NCBI GenBank assembly: GCA_023250955.1
Contig: JAHEZQ010000024.1
Coordinates: 1-63,813, forward strand
DNA from: Melioribacter sp.
GTDB taxonomy: Bacteria; Bacteroidota; Ignavibacteria; Ignavibacteriales; Melioribacteraceae
Direction: 5' to 3'
DNA length: 63,813 bases
In this document: in pieces, positions 27,122 through 36,207 of the stretch
Numbering within the stretch: the stretch's first letter is position 1
Layout: the number at the start of each line of letters is the position of its first letter
The notes under the pieces: generated by a model
What the model was told of the DNA's origin: nothing
Databases searched by the model: none
Seen by the model: the letters and a program-made list of their open reading frames with translations, nothing else
Program-made: the position numbers and the translations under genes

Positions 27122-28481
27122 GCAAGTTTCCGTACAAATCTAATTCAATTGGTTCCGCCCCGGGGATTTTCTTTAACTGTTCAAAAACTTTTTTACGTTC
27201 CCCAACAGCAACTATCACTAATTCATTTGGTAATACATTATTAATTGCAGAAGTTTTTACTTCTTCGTTAGTAACCGATTTAACTTTATTAGTATAATTA
27301 ATGAGTTCTTCCAAAGGAAGTGCATGAATTAAAAGCGACTCAAGATTATTAGCTATTTGGTTCGATGTTTCAAAACGCGACGGGAACTGTTTTATCAAAT
27401 AAGACTTGGCGAAATTTATTTCATCATCGGAAATATATTCACGAATTCCGTTTAGTTCTTTTAAAATTTCAATAATTGCTTCACCTGTATTTTCGATATT
27501 TACTGCAGTTAAGATTTCGAACAACCCTGCTTCTTTATAATAATGAAAGGATGAATTAGCTCCATAAGTAAATCCCCTTTTCTCACGTAAGTTTGAATTT
27601 ATTCTGCTTGAGAACTGTCCGCCTAAAATAGTGTTCATAATTCTGGTAGGAATAAAATCATTTGTGTTCCGTTTCTTGGAAATATGCCCAACGCGGATTT
27701 CACTTTGAGCGGAATCTGATTTATGAATAAAATAGAATGATGTTGCTTTCCGTTTTGGAGTTTCAAAATATTGATAATTGTCGGATGAAGAAGTCCATTC
27801 GTTGAAATATTTATTGAATAATCTAATAATCTCCGTCTCATTCAAATTTCCGACTGCAACAATTTTAGCATTAGTCGAAGTAAATGTCCTCGCAAAAAAA
27901 TCTTTAACATCAACATTAGAAATTCTTGCTATACTTTCCGCAAAACCGATTTCCGGAAATCCATAATATGAATCACCGAAGACACGGCGTTCAAATGCGG
28001 ATGAAGCAATAAAAGAAGGTTCATCTTTTAATTGAAGAATTCTATCTAAAACTTTTTTCTTCTCACGTTGGAAATCTTTTTCTTCAAAACGAGGTTTAAG
28101 AGCAATTTTAGAAATAAGCTCAAGTGATCTTTCAAAATTTTCGGTGAGTGATAAAATAGAAAGAATTATAGTATCATGATCGGCGGAAACAGAAAAGACG
28201 GAACCAAGTTTTTCAAATTCTTCACTTAGTTGAAGAGCATCATATTCTCCTGCTCCTTCATCTATTAAAAGGGAAGTTAAATATCCCAATCCTTTTTTAT
28301 CTGCAGGATCAAACCTGCTGCCGGAAAAAACAATTATTTCGGCATAGACAATTGGAAGATTCTCTTTGTGAACAAAACTAATATCAATATTATTTACGAG
28401 CTTCAAAAATTTTATTTCTGGAATGTTGAATAATAATTCTTTCGTAGGTATTGGTATAATTGATCTATCTAACATAATCAT
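27114..28481 (-). CDS. M16-family peptidase homologue, non-catalytic subunit
   Basis: A 455-aa pitrilysin-like protein in which the zinc motif HxxEH is missing (the corresponding segment reads LGYLTSLLIDEGAG). The rest of the M16 fold, including FNKYFNEW and a glycine-rich SSRINSNLREKRGFTYG segment, is retained. It is coupled to the active M16 gene upstream (TGATG overlap), so the pair probably forms an active/inactive heterodimer as in other bacterial M16B proteases. ATG at 28481 chosen; GTG at 28484 also possible. Confidence 0.85.
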   Translation of the reverse strand: MIMLDRSIIPIPTKELLFNIPEIKFLKLVNNIDISFVHKENLPIVYAEIIVFSGSRFDPADKKGLGYLTSLLIDEGAGEYDALQLSEEFEKLGSVFSVSADHDTIILSILSLTENFERSLELISKIALKPRFEEKDFQREKKKVLDRILQLKDEPSFIASSAFERRVFGDSYYGFPEIGFAESIARISNVDVKDFFARTFTSTNAKIVAVGNLNETEIIRLFNKYFNEWTSSSDNYQYFETPKRKATSFYFIHKSDSAQSEIRVGHISKKRNTNDFIPTRIMNTILGGQFSSRINSNLREKRGFTYGANSSFHYYKEAGLFEILTAVNIENTGEAIIEILKELNGIREYISDDEINFAKSYLIKQFPSRFETSNQIANNLESLLIHALPLEELINYTNKVKSVTNEEVKTSAINNVLPNELVIVAVGERKKVFEQLKKIPGAEPIELDLYGNLLT

Positions 28482-29776
28482 CACATCTTTTTAGGAATAA
28501 TATTTAGTTCAACATTTGGCTTTGTTAAAAACTTTTGTGCAGTATCTATTATTTGTTCCCGAGTAACCTGTTCATATCGTGAAAGATCAAATAGAAATGA
28601 GTCCGGTTCATTGAGATAAAAATTATAGTGATTAATATGGTCAGTTATCAGATCAATTTTTTGAAGAGAGAAGATGTATGCAGACTTGATATTATTCTTA
28701 GCTTTTAATAATTCATTTTCAGTAATACCATTAGAAATAAGTTCATGAATACTTTTCGTTATTTCATCTTTTATTTTTTCTAGAGTAATACCCGGTTTTG
28801 CCGTTGATGCAATTATAAATGAGCCGTCAAGATTTCCGGAATATTGAAACGATGAAATATCCTGCGCAATTTGTTTTTCGAAGACAAGTGATTTATGCAG
28901 TCTGGAATTTTTTGATGATGTTAAAATATCCGAAAGCAGATCGAGTACTGCATCTTGTTCATGAAACGCTTTAACTGTATGCCATGCAAGATAAATCCTT
29001 GGCAATTGAACATTGTCTTCATAAATTATTTTTTTGGATTCACTAAGAGACTGAAGTGAAGTTTCAATTTCCGGGATCGCCGCTGTTTCTTTTATCTCTC
29101 CAAAATATTTTTCAATAAGATCTTTAGCGTTGGATTTATCAAAATTTCCGCCAATGACTAACGATGCATTACTTGGTGAATAATATTTCTCAAAGAATTT
29201 TCTCACATCATCAAGCTCAAATTTTGCAATATCATCCATCCAGCCGATTGTAGGCCATGAGTATGGATGATCTTGAGAAAATAAATTTGAAAATAATTTT
29301 TCCCAAGCTAATCCGTATGGTTGATTTTCGTATCGTTGTCTCCGCTCATTCATCACAACATCTTTTTGATTATCGAGTTTTTCTTGATTCAATCCCGGCA
29401 ACATAAATCCCATTCTATCTGCTTCCAACCACAAAGCAAGTTCAAGATAATTTGCGGGAACAGTTTCATAATAATTTGTCCGGTCAAAACTTGTAGAACC
29501 GTTCAAACTTCCTCCGGCTTCTTGTATAAATTTAAAATGTCCTTCTTTAGGAACATTCTGCGAACCTTGAAACATCATATGCTCAAACAAATGAGCAAAA
29601 CCGGTTTTACTATTTCTCTCGTTAGCTGAACCGACTCGGTACCATAAATTAACTGCAACAACAGGAATTGAAAGATCAGGATAGAGAATTACTTGTAATC
29701 CGTTGGGGTGAGAATATTTCTCGTAATCAATTTTGAGTAAGTTTTTTGTCATCAATTGGTTTGTCAGATTATTCAT
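28481..29776 (-). CDS. M16-family zinc peptidase, catalytic subunit
   Basis: A 431-aa peptidase with HLFEH at 62-66 (His62, Glu65, His66) and a probable third ligand Glu144 (VVMNER). The N-terminus lacks a clear signal peptide. An ATG eight codons further in would avoid the 8-base overlap with the NPP gene. It degrades peptides; location may be cytoplasmic or periplasmic. It is co-directional with NPP and the inactive M16 partner. Confidence 0.9.
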   Translation of the reverse strand: MNNLTNQLMTKNLLKIDYEKYSHPNGLQVILYPDLSIPVVAVNLWYRVGSANERNSKTGFAHLFEHMMFQGSQNVPKEGHFKFIQEAGGSLNGSTSFDRTNYYETVPANYLELALWLEADRMGFMLPGLNQEKLDNQKDVVMNERRQRYENQPYGLAWEKLFSNLFSQDHPYSWPTIGWMDDIAKFELDDVRKFFEKYYSPSNASLVIGGNFDKSNAKDLIEKYFGEIKETAAIPEIETSLQSLSESKKIIYEDNVQLPRIYLAWHTVKAFHEQDAVLDLLSDILTSSKNSRLHKSLVFEKQIAQDISSFQYSGNLDGSFIIASTAKPGITLEKIKDEITKSIHELISNGITENELLKAKNNIKSAYIFSLQKIDLITDHINHYNFYLNEPDSFLFDLSRYEQVTREQIIDTAQKFLTKPNVELNIIPKKM

Positions 29777-30974
29777 TCAATATAAACTCAATACGATCAA
29801 GTTTGCCGTCTATGTTTGTTCGCGGAAAGATTTCAAAAATTTTACAAAGCAAAGGATAAATATCAATATTCCAAAGAGTTCCAGTGTGATAGTTCTTTTT
29901 AAAATTTGGACCAATTGCTAAAAAGATTCCATGCATATCGAGTTGGTTATTATCGAAACCATGATTTCCTTTTCCTTCCCAGTTAGATTTTTTATTTGTG
30001 ATGGCAGACCAACCTAAATCAGCAACAACAACAATTTGAGAAATAAAAGGATGATCGTTGAAGTGAAAATATTCCGGGACTTCATCGCGTAAATAAACTT
30101 TGTAATGATTTTCATTTTTTTTCAAAATGTTGTAAACATCGTTGACTTTTTCTTTATTTGGTTCAACAAACATAATTGGACCACCATCGAAAAATTTACA
30201 ATCGGATGAACCTACTATCTTTTCAATATTAATAGTCCGTTCTTGAGAGACTTCAGTCATACCATGATCTGAAACAAAAATTACATTAACACTATCACGC
30301 ATTTTTATTTCATCTAATTTTTGGAAAAGCAAACCAGCAATGTTATCAAGAGTTTTAATTGCTTGATTAGTTTCAGGGGAGTCTGGACCGAATTTGTGAC
30401 CTTGTGTATCTGTTTCATGAAAATATACTGTTATAAAGTGGGGTCTTTTTTCCGCTGGCAATTTCAACCAATCCATAACACCTTCAACACGTTTTTCGTA
30501 TGGTCTTTCATGATCATATTCTTCAAAATAAGTGGGTCTCCGATAGGGAATTAGAATTTCAGAACCTGGCCAAAAATAACTTGCAGTTTTTATTCCCTGC
30601 CTTTCGGCTGTTTCCCAAAAGGCTTCTCCTAAATACCAACGTCCATTTCGGACAGCGTTTGTATCTCCCATTCTATAAATAGTCTTGTTAAATGGATCGC
30701 TGAAAGTATTAGCTATAATTCCATGATGAGCAGGATACATACCTGTTATTATAGATTGATGATTTGGAAAAGTTTTTGATGGAAATGCCGGACGTAGTGA
30801 TAGAGCAGATACTCCGTTTTCTTTAATCTTTTTAAGGTTGGGAGTAATTTCTCTATTTAAATAATCCCATCTGAATGCATCAAATGATACTAATATTACA
30901 TATGGTTTTGAACCAGCAAAAACAGTAATAGAAATAGAAAGATATAACAATAAGAATAAAATCATTTTTTTCAT
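29769..30974 (-). CDS. ectonucleotide pyrophosphatase/phosphodiesterase (NPP) family protein
   Basis: A 401-aa exported alkaline-phosphatase-superfamily enzyme with signal peptide (LLYLSISITVFAG). The NPP nucleophile motif PSKTFPNH is at 65-72 with Thr68, and metal ligands include Asp32 (SFDAFRWD), DTQGHKFGPDSP, and SDHGM. Such enzymes hydrolyse nucleotide or phospholipid phosphodiesters in the periplasm. It is the first gene of a three-gene minus-strand operon with two M16 peptidases. Confidence 0.9.
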   Translation of the reverse strand: MKKMILFLLLYLSISITVFAGSKPYVILVSFDAFRWDYLNREITPNLKKIKENGVSALSLRPAFPSKTFPNHQSIITGMYPAHHGIIANTFSDPFNKTIYRMGDTNAVRNGRWYLGEAFWETAERQGIKTASYFWPGSEILIPYRRPTYFEEYDHERPYEKRVEGVMDWLKLPAEKRPHFITVYFHETDTQGHKFGPDSPETNQAIKTLDNIAGLLFQKLDEIKMRDSVNVIFVSDHGMTEVSQERTINIEKIVGSSDCKFFDGGPIMFVEPNKEKVNDVYNILKKNENHYKVYLRDEVPEYFHFNDHPFISQIVVVADLGWSAITNKKSNWEGKGNHGFDNNQLDMHGIFLAIGPNFKKNYHTGTLWNIDIYPLLCKIFEIFPRTNIDGKLDRIEFILNE

Positions 30975-31342
30975 TTTTGGAATCCTTGCTAAAAATAAGG
31001 GTAAATATAAGAATGTATAATCTAAAATTAAGATTTTATAGATGAGTCAGCGGATAAGATAGTTGATAAATCAAGAAATTCCAATTTTATTCCTAACAAA
31101 TGAACATTTAAAAAAAATGTTAAACCCTTTTGACATTAATCAGATTTTCATATCTTCCAGTGTAAAAAAAAATCTCCAAACGACACATTCTTTAAAGTAG
31201 TGAGATAATTAAAGTTTTTACTCTATGAATCAAAAAATGAATTCATATACTTTTGTTCATAATTATTTTTATCCGTATAAAAACAATTCTAAAAAAAAAT
31301 CCACATTAATTAATATTTCACCAACCCATAAAGGAGTATAAT
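30975..31342 (+). other. intergenic region between NPP and Oar-like receptor
   Basis: A 368-nt AT-rich gap between divergent genes; no ORF worth calling. A TTGACA at 31130 is followed by TATCTT after 15 nt (weak sigma-70-like). A better match is the TAnnTTTG-type TACTTTTG at 31248-31255, about 80 nt before the receptor, without a clear -33. A small hairpin AACATTT/AAATGTT lies at 31103-31121. SD AAGGAG (31331-31336) precedes the receptor ATG. Confidence 0.5.
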
Positions 31343-34300
31343 ATGAGAAAAGTTAAACAATTGATTTCTTTTTTCTTGTTTACGGTTATCTTGTTTAGCT
31401 CTCAGTTAATGTATGCACAGGTTACTACTGCTTCAATGAACGGAACGGTAGTGGACCAAAATGGAAATGCATTACCAGGAGCTAACGTAATCGTAGTACA
31501 TGTTCCTTCCGGAACTCAATACGGAACTTCCACACGTTCAGATGGAAAATTCAATTTACTAGGTCTTAGAGTTGGCGGCCCTTACAAAGCCACAGTATCA
31601 ATGGTAGGTTACACAGCTCAAGTTGAAGAAGGTTTCACACTTAACTTGGGACAAAATTATAAAATGGATTTTAAGCTTCCTGAAACAACAATAGAATTAA
31701 AGGGTGTAACTGTTACTGCAGAAAGAAGTGCAATACTTAATTCATCAAGAACCGGTGCTGCAACAGCTGTAACCAAAGAAACTATTGAAGCACTTCCAAC
31801 AATTAACAGAAGAATAGAGGATGTTGCTCGTTTAACACCGCAGTACGGCGGTAATTATTCTTTTGCTGGTGTTGATAATCGTCTCAATAACATGACGATA
31901 GATGGTTCCTATTTTAATAATTCATTTGGTCTTGCCGGCCAGCCTGGTGATAGAACCGGCGTTGCACCAATCTCTCTTGATGCAATCGAACAAGTTCAGG
32001 TTAATATAGCTCCTTATGATGTTCGTCAAGGAAATTTTATTGGTGCGGGTATTAATGCTGTAACTAAAAGCGGAACAAATGAGATTTCCGGTTCTGCTTA
32101 TTATGACTGGCGTACACAAGGATTAGTTGGTACAAAAGCTAAAGATAATATTTTCAATCCGGGAACATTCAAGTATAACTTAATGGGTGCACGTCTTAGT
32201 GGTCCAATCATTAAAGATAAACTCTTTTTCTTTGTTAGTTACGAAGACGATAAAACCGTTACACCGGGAACCACATTCAGAGCAAATCTTGGTGGTGAAA
32301 CTGTTGGAGGTAATATTACAAGAGTTTTAGCTTCGGATTTGGATGCCCTAAGCAGTTATTTAAAAACAAATTTCAATTATGAGACAGGTCCTTATCAAGG
32401 TTATGATTTTGAAATACCATCAACAAGATTCTTAGCTAAATTAGATTTTAACCTTAATGATAAAAATAAAATTAGCGTACGATACTCAATGTTGAATTCA
32501 AAAACTGATGTATTACTTTCCAATTCTTCTTCACTTGGTTTCGGTTCAAGAAGAACCAGTACTAATGGCTTGAATTTCGCTAATTCAAATTACCAAATCT
32601 TAGAAAATAATCGTTCAATTATTGCCGAATTGAACTCAGTTCTTGGCGATAACATGTCTAACAACTTGATTGTCGGTTATAATTATAGTGATGAAAGCCG
32701 TGATGTAAGAGGTGGATCTTTCTTCCCGATGGTAGATATTCTTAATAGCAATTCTGTTTATACAACATTTGGTTATGAACCATTTACACCAAATAATGAA
32801 TTACGTTACAGTAGTTACCAGTTACAAGATAACTTTAGTATTTATGGAAAAGATCATAACTTAACATTTGGTGTAAGCGGTGAAATTTATAATTCGGAAA
32901 ACGTATTCTTCCCAGGATCTCAAAGTGCTTACGTTTATAATTCTCTTGCTGATTTTTATACTGACGCAAATGACTATCTTGCACATCCCAACAGAACTAC
33001 AGGACCGGTTAAGTTAAATATGTTCCAAGTACGTTATAATAATATTCCTGGTCAAACAAAACCGATTCAACCATTAAAAGTATTTTATGCCGGTGCTTAT
33101 GCTCAAGATGAATGGCAATTTAACAAAGATTTAAAATTTATTTTAGGCTTAAGAGTTGATATTCCATTCTTTGGCAATACTGGTTTTGATAATGCGAATG
33201 CAGATGCATTAACATTTAGAGATGAAGCTGGAAATCCTATTCAGTACAATACTGGAAAATTACCTGATGCAAATATACTTTGGTCTCCAAGAGTTGGTTT
33301 TAACTGGGATGTTAACGGTGACCGTTCTACCCAACTTCGTGGTGGTACCGGTATCTTTACAAGCCGTCCTGCTTATGTATGGATTTCAAATCAAGTTGGA
33401 AATACGGGTGTTCTTACAGGTTTTATCGAAGATCGTAATCCTGCTGCTGGTAAATATCCATTCAATCCGGATCCAAATAAATATAAACCAGACCCATCAA
33501 CTATAACAGGTGCACCAGCAACTTCATATCAATTAGCTGTAACTGATCCAAATTTTAAATTCCCTCAGACATGGAGAACAAATCTTGCAGTTGATCAAAC
33601 TTTACCATTTGGATTGATTGGATCTGTTGATTTTCTTTATAATCGTGATGTTAATGGGTTATATTATATTAATGCAAACCTTCCAGCTGCACAAACTGCA
33701 TATAAAGGCGTTGATAATCGTCCTAGATGGACAACGAATAGAATCAACGCAAATATTTCAGATAACACTGTTATGAAAAACGAGAATATTGGATACAACT
33801 GGAGCTTTGCTGCTGCTATTGAAAAACCATTCAGTGATGGTTTATTCTATAAAGTAGGTTATTATTATGGTGAAGCTCGCAATACTATAGATCCAGGTTC
33901 AATCGCTAGCGGTTCTTGGACATCTAATCAAATGTCCGGTGATCCCAATAATCCGGGTGTTTCATTTTCATCGAACACTCCTGGAAACAGATTATTTGCT
34001 TCTCTATCATACCGGTTTGATTATTTCAAATTTGGTTCAACAACAATTTCATTTTTGTGGGATTATTTTACACCAGGTGTTGGCAGCTATGTATTTTCTT
34101 CTGACGCAAATGGCGATGGTGCATCAAATGACTTAATTTACATCCCAAGAAATAAAACAGAAATGAATTTTCAAACATATACTTCCTCAGGCGTAACTTT
34201 TACAGCAGATCAACAAGCTGCGGCTTGGGATGCTTATATCAAACAAGATTCATATCTAAATGATAATAGAGGTCAATATGCAGTACGTAATGCTGTTGTT

Positions 34301-34612
34301 CTTCCAATGGTATCAAGAGTAGATTTGAGTATTATTCAGGAAATTTATTCTGATTTCCTTGGAAAGCGTAACACTTTACAACTAAGAGCAGATATTCTAA
34401 ACTTCGGAAATTTAATTAGTAAAAATTGGGGTGTAGGTCAAAGTATGGTCACTACCTCACCATTAACAAATCCAGTTGTTGATGCTTCTGGAAAACTTGC
34501 ATACAGACTGAGAAGTCTAAGCGGTAAGTTAATTGATAAAACATTCCAAGATAATGCTGGAATTGGTGATGTTTATAGAATACAGTTTTCTGTAAGATAT
34601 ATCTTTAACTAA
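31343..34612 (+). CDS. TonB-dependent receptor, Oar-like
   Basis: A 1089-aa outer-membrane receptor. Signal peptide ends near MYAQV. A carboxypeptidase-regulatory-like domain (~25-110, GTVVDQNGNALPGANV) is followed by a plug (~125-240, with INRRIEDVARLTPQ and NAVTKSGTNEISG) and a long beta-barrel ending in YRIQFSVRYIFN, a typical terminal strand with Phe/Asn at the end. This is the Oar class found in Bacteroidota and Myxococcota; it has been linked to protein or siderophore uptake, but the substrate here is unknown. A standalone gene with its own terminator. Confidence 0.92.
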   Translation: MRKVKQLISFFLFTVILFSSQLMYAQVTTASMNGTVVDQNGNALPGANVIVVHVPSGTQYGTSTRSDGKFNLLGLRVGGPYKATVSMVGYTAQVEEGFTLNLGQNYKMDFKLPETTIELKGVTVTAERSAILNSSRTGAATAVTKETIEALPTINRRIEDVARLTPQYGGNYSFAGVDNRLNNMTIDGSYFNNSFGLAGQPGDRTGVAPISLDAIEQVQVNIAPYDVRQGNFIGAGINAVTKSGTNEISGSAYYDWRTQGLVGTKAKDNIFNPGTFKYNLMGARLSGPIIKDKLFFFVSYEDDKTVTPGTTFRANLGGETVGGNITRVLASDLDALSSYLKTNFNYETGPYQGYDFEIPSTRFLAKLDFNLNDKNKISVRYSMLNSKTDVLLSNSSSLGFGSRRTSTNGLNFANSNYQILENNRSIIAELNSVLGDNMSNNLIVGYNYSDESRDVRGGSFFPMVDILNSNSVYTTFGYEPFTPNNELRYSSYQLQDNFSIYGKDHNLTFGVSGEIYNSENVFFPGSQSAYVYNSLADFYTDANDYLAHPNRTTGPVKLNMFQVRYNNIPGQTKPIQPLKVFYAGAYAQDEWQFNKDLKFILGLRVDIPFFGNTGFDNANADALTFRDEAGNPIQYNTGKLPDANILWSPRVGFNWDVNGDRSTQLRGGTGIFTSRPAYVWISNQVGNTGVLTGFIEDRNPAAGKYPFNPDPNKYKPDPSTITGAPATSYQLAVTDPNFKFPQTWRTNLAVDQTLPFGLIGSVDFLYNRDVNGLYYINANLPAAQTAYKGVDNRPRWTTNRINANISDNTVMKNENIGYNWSFAAAIEKPFSDGLFYKVGYYYGEARNTIDPGSIASGSWTSNQMSGDPNNPGVSFSSNTPGNRLFASLSYRFDYFKFGSTTISFLWDYFTPGVGSYVFSSDANGDGASNDLIYIPRNKTEMNFQTYTSSGVTFTADQQAAAWDAYIKQDSYLNDNRGQYAVRNAVVLPMVSRVDLSIIQEIYSDFLGKRNTLQLRADILNFGNLISKNWGVGQSMVTTSPLTNPVVDASGKLAYRLRSLSGKLIDKTFQDNAGIGDVYRIQFSVRYIFN

Positions 34613-34632
34613 ACTGTAAACTTATTATAATT

Positions 34633-34663
34633 AAGGCTGTCCTCTTAAAGGACAGCCTTTTTT
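34633..34663 (+). terminator. rho-independent terminator (bidirectional)
   Basis: An 11-bp stem (AAGGCTGTCCT 34633-34643 with AGGACAGCCTT 34649-34659) and a T-run. It serves the receptor gene on plus and may serve yajQ on minus. Confidence 0.93.
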
Positions 34664-34700
34664 ATTTTAAAGTTTTGGATTTAGAAAAGAGTAAGAAAAA

Positions 34701-35198
34701 TTATTTATAGTTGGTGAACTGTACTGGGAAATCGTAGTCTGCTTCTTTAACAAGTTTCATAATTGACTGAAGGTCATCAATTTTAGGAGCTTGTACTCTA
34801 ATCTGTTCATCTTGAATTTGTGTATTAACTTTCAACCTGCTTTCCTTAATTAACTTAGTTATCAACTTTGCATTTTCTTTAGAGATTCCGCTTTGTAGAT
34901 TAATTACTTGTTTCAATCTTCCATTAGCTGCAGGTTCAGGCTCTGCAAATTTCAAAGCTTTAATAGAAATCCCACGCTTAATAAATTTCGTCTGCAAAAT
35001 ATCAATAGATTGTTTGCGTGAGTAATCATCTTTTGTGTTAAGTGTTATTAATTTTTCTTTTTTGTTCAGAATAATTTCTGTCTGAGAATCTTTTAGATCA
35101 TAACGTTGCTGAATTTCTTTAGCAGCTTGGTTTAAAGCATTATCAACTTCTTGGAAATCAATTTCCGAAACGATATCAAATGAATGGTTTGAAGCCAT
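34701..35198 (-). CDS. yajQ: YajQ-family nucleotide-binding protein
   Basis: A 165-aa UPF0234/YajQ protein. It starts with the family hallmark FDIVSEIDFQEVDNALNQA, abridged as SFDIVSEIDFQEV, and contains LKAL/QVNLQSGISKENAK-like segments (IN LQSGISKENAK). Members bind nucleotides, including c-di-GMP in some species. It follows tRNA-Pro by about 30 nt on the same strand and may be co-transcribed with it. Its role here is not defined. Confidence 0.9.
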   Translation of the reverse strand: MASNHSFDIVSEIDFQEVDNALNQAAKEIQQRYDLKDSQTEIILNKKEKLITLNTKDDYSRKQSIDILQTKFIKRGISIKALKFAEPEPAANGRLKQVINLQSGISKENAKLITKLIKESRLKVNTQIQDEQIRVQAPKIDDLQSIMKLVKEADYDFPVQFTNYK

Positions 35199-35228
35199 AT
35201 AAAGTTTATATTTTATTATTAAACTGAG

Positions 35229-35303
35229 TCGGGGTGGGGAGATTCGAACTCCCGACCTCTTCGTCCCGAACGAAGCGCGCTAACCGGGCTGCGCTACACC
35301 CCG
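35229..35303 (-). tRNA. tRNA-Pro (anticodon CGG)
   Basis: A cloverleaf is visible on the minus strand: acceptor CGGGGTG/CACCCCG, anticodon arm CTTCG-TTCGGGA-CGAAG with anticodon CGG, and T-arm GGGAGTTCGAATCTCCC. It reads proline codon CCG. The 3' CCA is not encoded. It is 75 nt long. Confidence 0.95.
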
Positions 35304-35498
35304 TATTTAACGGGGCAAAGATAAAATTTTTAGAGTTGATAAAAAAATCGAAAGATTTGAATAGGAATAAATCACCAAGTTGGAAGGAAGAAAGAATATG
35401 GAATTTTTTTTACTTTTATTCTTCATTGTTATAACACCAAAAATAAGCCAAGCTCAGCTTGCGAAGGATAAGTGACTTTTTTATAATTTTAAATTCAT
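35304..35498 (+). other. gap between tRNA-Pro and the pyr leader
   Basis: An AT-rich stretch. A 25-codon ORF at 35398-35475 (see separate entry) begins after a GGAAGG-like SD. Otherwise I see no promoter, repeat or RNA structure. The remainder of the 345-nt gap to pyrR is described as promoter, PyrR box and terminator. Confidence 0.4.
35398..35475 (+). CDS. possible tiny secreted or remnant peptide
   Basis: A 25-aa ORF (MEFFLLLFFIVITPKISQAQ plus LAKDK) reads like a signal peptide with cleavage after SQA, then stops. GGAAGGAAG lies 8-16 nt upstream. It may be a short peptide, the remains of a decayed secreted-protein gene, or chance in AT-rich DNA. I lean to a remnant. Confidence 0.2.
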   Translation: MEFFLLLFFIVITPKISQAQLAKDK

Positions 35499-35529
35499 TT
35501 TGTAATAAATCGAATTTAGTTTAACTTTA
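35499..35529 (+). promoter_or_regulatory. candidate pyr operon promoter
   Basis: TTTG (35499-35502), exactly 19 nt, then TAACTTTA (35522-35529), one base off TAnnTTTG. It predicts a start near 35536 and a leader of ~113 nt that contains the PyrR-box hairpin and the terminator. Confidence 0.55.
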
Positions 35530-35548
35530 GTAAGAAATTTTCCTTTAA

Positions 35549-35580
35549 CTTTATCCGGAGAGATAGGCAAGGGATGAAAG
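35549..35580 (+). promoter_or_regulatory. candidate PyrR-binding hairpin (anti-antiterminator)
   Basis: TCCGGAGAGATAGGCAAGG closely resembles the PyrR-binding loop known from Bacillus pyr leaders (UCC.G.GAGGYU...AAGG, from memory). It is held by a stem: CTTT/AAAG, then ATCC (35553-35556) with GGAT (35572-35575). Its position, between a promoter and a terminator directly before pyrR, fits PyrR-UMP-dependent attenuation. Confidence 0.55.
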
Positions 35581-35611
35581 ACCTAATTAAAATAGAAAAC
35601 AAAAATGGAGA

Positions 35612-35646
35612 CCTCGGCGACTAAAAAGTCAACGAGGATTTTTTTT
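35612..35646 (+). terminator. pyr leader attenuator terminator
   Basis: CCTCG (35612-35616) pairs with CGAGG (35633-35637), and GACT with AGTC, across a small internal loop. Eight T follow and end 2 nt before the pyrR ATG. The 3' arm also holds the likely SD (GAGGA), so the hairpin could block translation too. CTCGG of the 5' arm can alternatively pair with CCGGAG of the PyrR box, giving a possible antiterminator. Confidence 0.75.
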
Positions 35647-35648
35647 AT

Positions 35649-36197
35649 ATGGATATAAAAGCAAAAATAATTGACGAAGAAGGATTTAACCGGACACTCA
35701 CCCGTCTTGCACACGAAATTTTAGAAAAGAACAAAGGATCAAAAAATCTTGTGCTGATAGGAATGCGGACTCGAGGCGAATTTATTGCAGAACGAATTAT
35801 GCAAAAAATTAAAGAAATTGATAAATCAGAACCTAGTTATGGTGTACTTGATGTAACTCTTTACCGTGATGATTTCCGTGTACGGCTAAAACAACCGGAA
35901 ATTTCTGTAACCAATATTACGTTTGATGTTAATGATCGCGATGTAATTCTGATTGACGATGTTTTATACACAGGCAGAACGGTGCGTGCAGCTCTTGATG
36001 CTCTAATGGATCTTGGCAGACCGAATACGATTCAACTTTGTGTTTTGGTAGATCGCGGTCATCGGGAATTACCAATCCGTGCAGATTTTGTCGGTAAGAA
36101 TATTCCAACATCAATTAATGAAGAAGTACGTGTACGTATTAAAGAAACCGACGGTGAAGACGGTGTTTTTTTAGTTAACGCTCCAAGTAAAATTTAG
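35649..36197 (+). CDS. pyrR: bifunctional pyr operon regulator / uracil phosphoribosyltransferase
   Basis: A 182-aa PyrR with the PRPP-binding loop VILIDDVLYTGRTVRAAL and the family segments VGMRTRG-like (IGMRTRGEFIAERI), DVTLYRDD, and LVDRGHRELPIRADFVGKN. In firmicutes PyrR binds pyr mRNA when UMP is high and promotes termination; the hairpin directly upstream fits that. pyrB follows by 10 nt. Confidence 0.95.
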   Translation: MDIKAKIIDEEGFNRTLTRLAHEILEKNKGSKNLVLIGMRTRGEFIAERIMQKIKEIDKSEPSYGVLDVTLYRDDFRVRLKQPEISVTNITFDVNDRDVILIDDVLYTGRTVRAALDALMDLGRPNTIQLCVLVDRGHRELPIRADFVGKNIPTSINEEVRVRIKETDGEDGVFLVNAPSKI

Positions 36198-36207
36198 AGA
36201 GAAGATT

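Noticed and set aside
31130-31156. TTGACA...TATCTT as the main promoter of the Oar-like receptor
   Set aside because: Spacing of 15 nt is short, and it is nearly 200 nt from the gene; the TACTTTTG at 31248 is a better, though incomplete, candidate.
35234-35434. 66-aa ORF over the tRNA-Pro gene
   Set aside because: Most of it is the complement of a clear tRNA; a common artefact.
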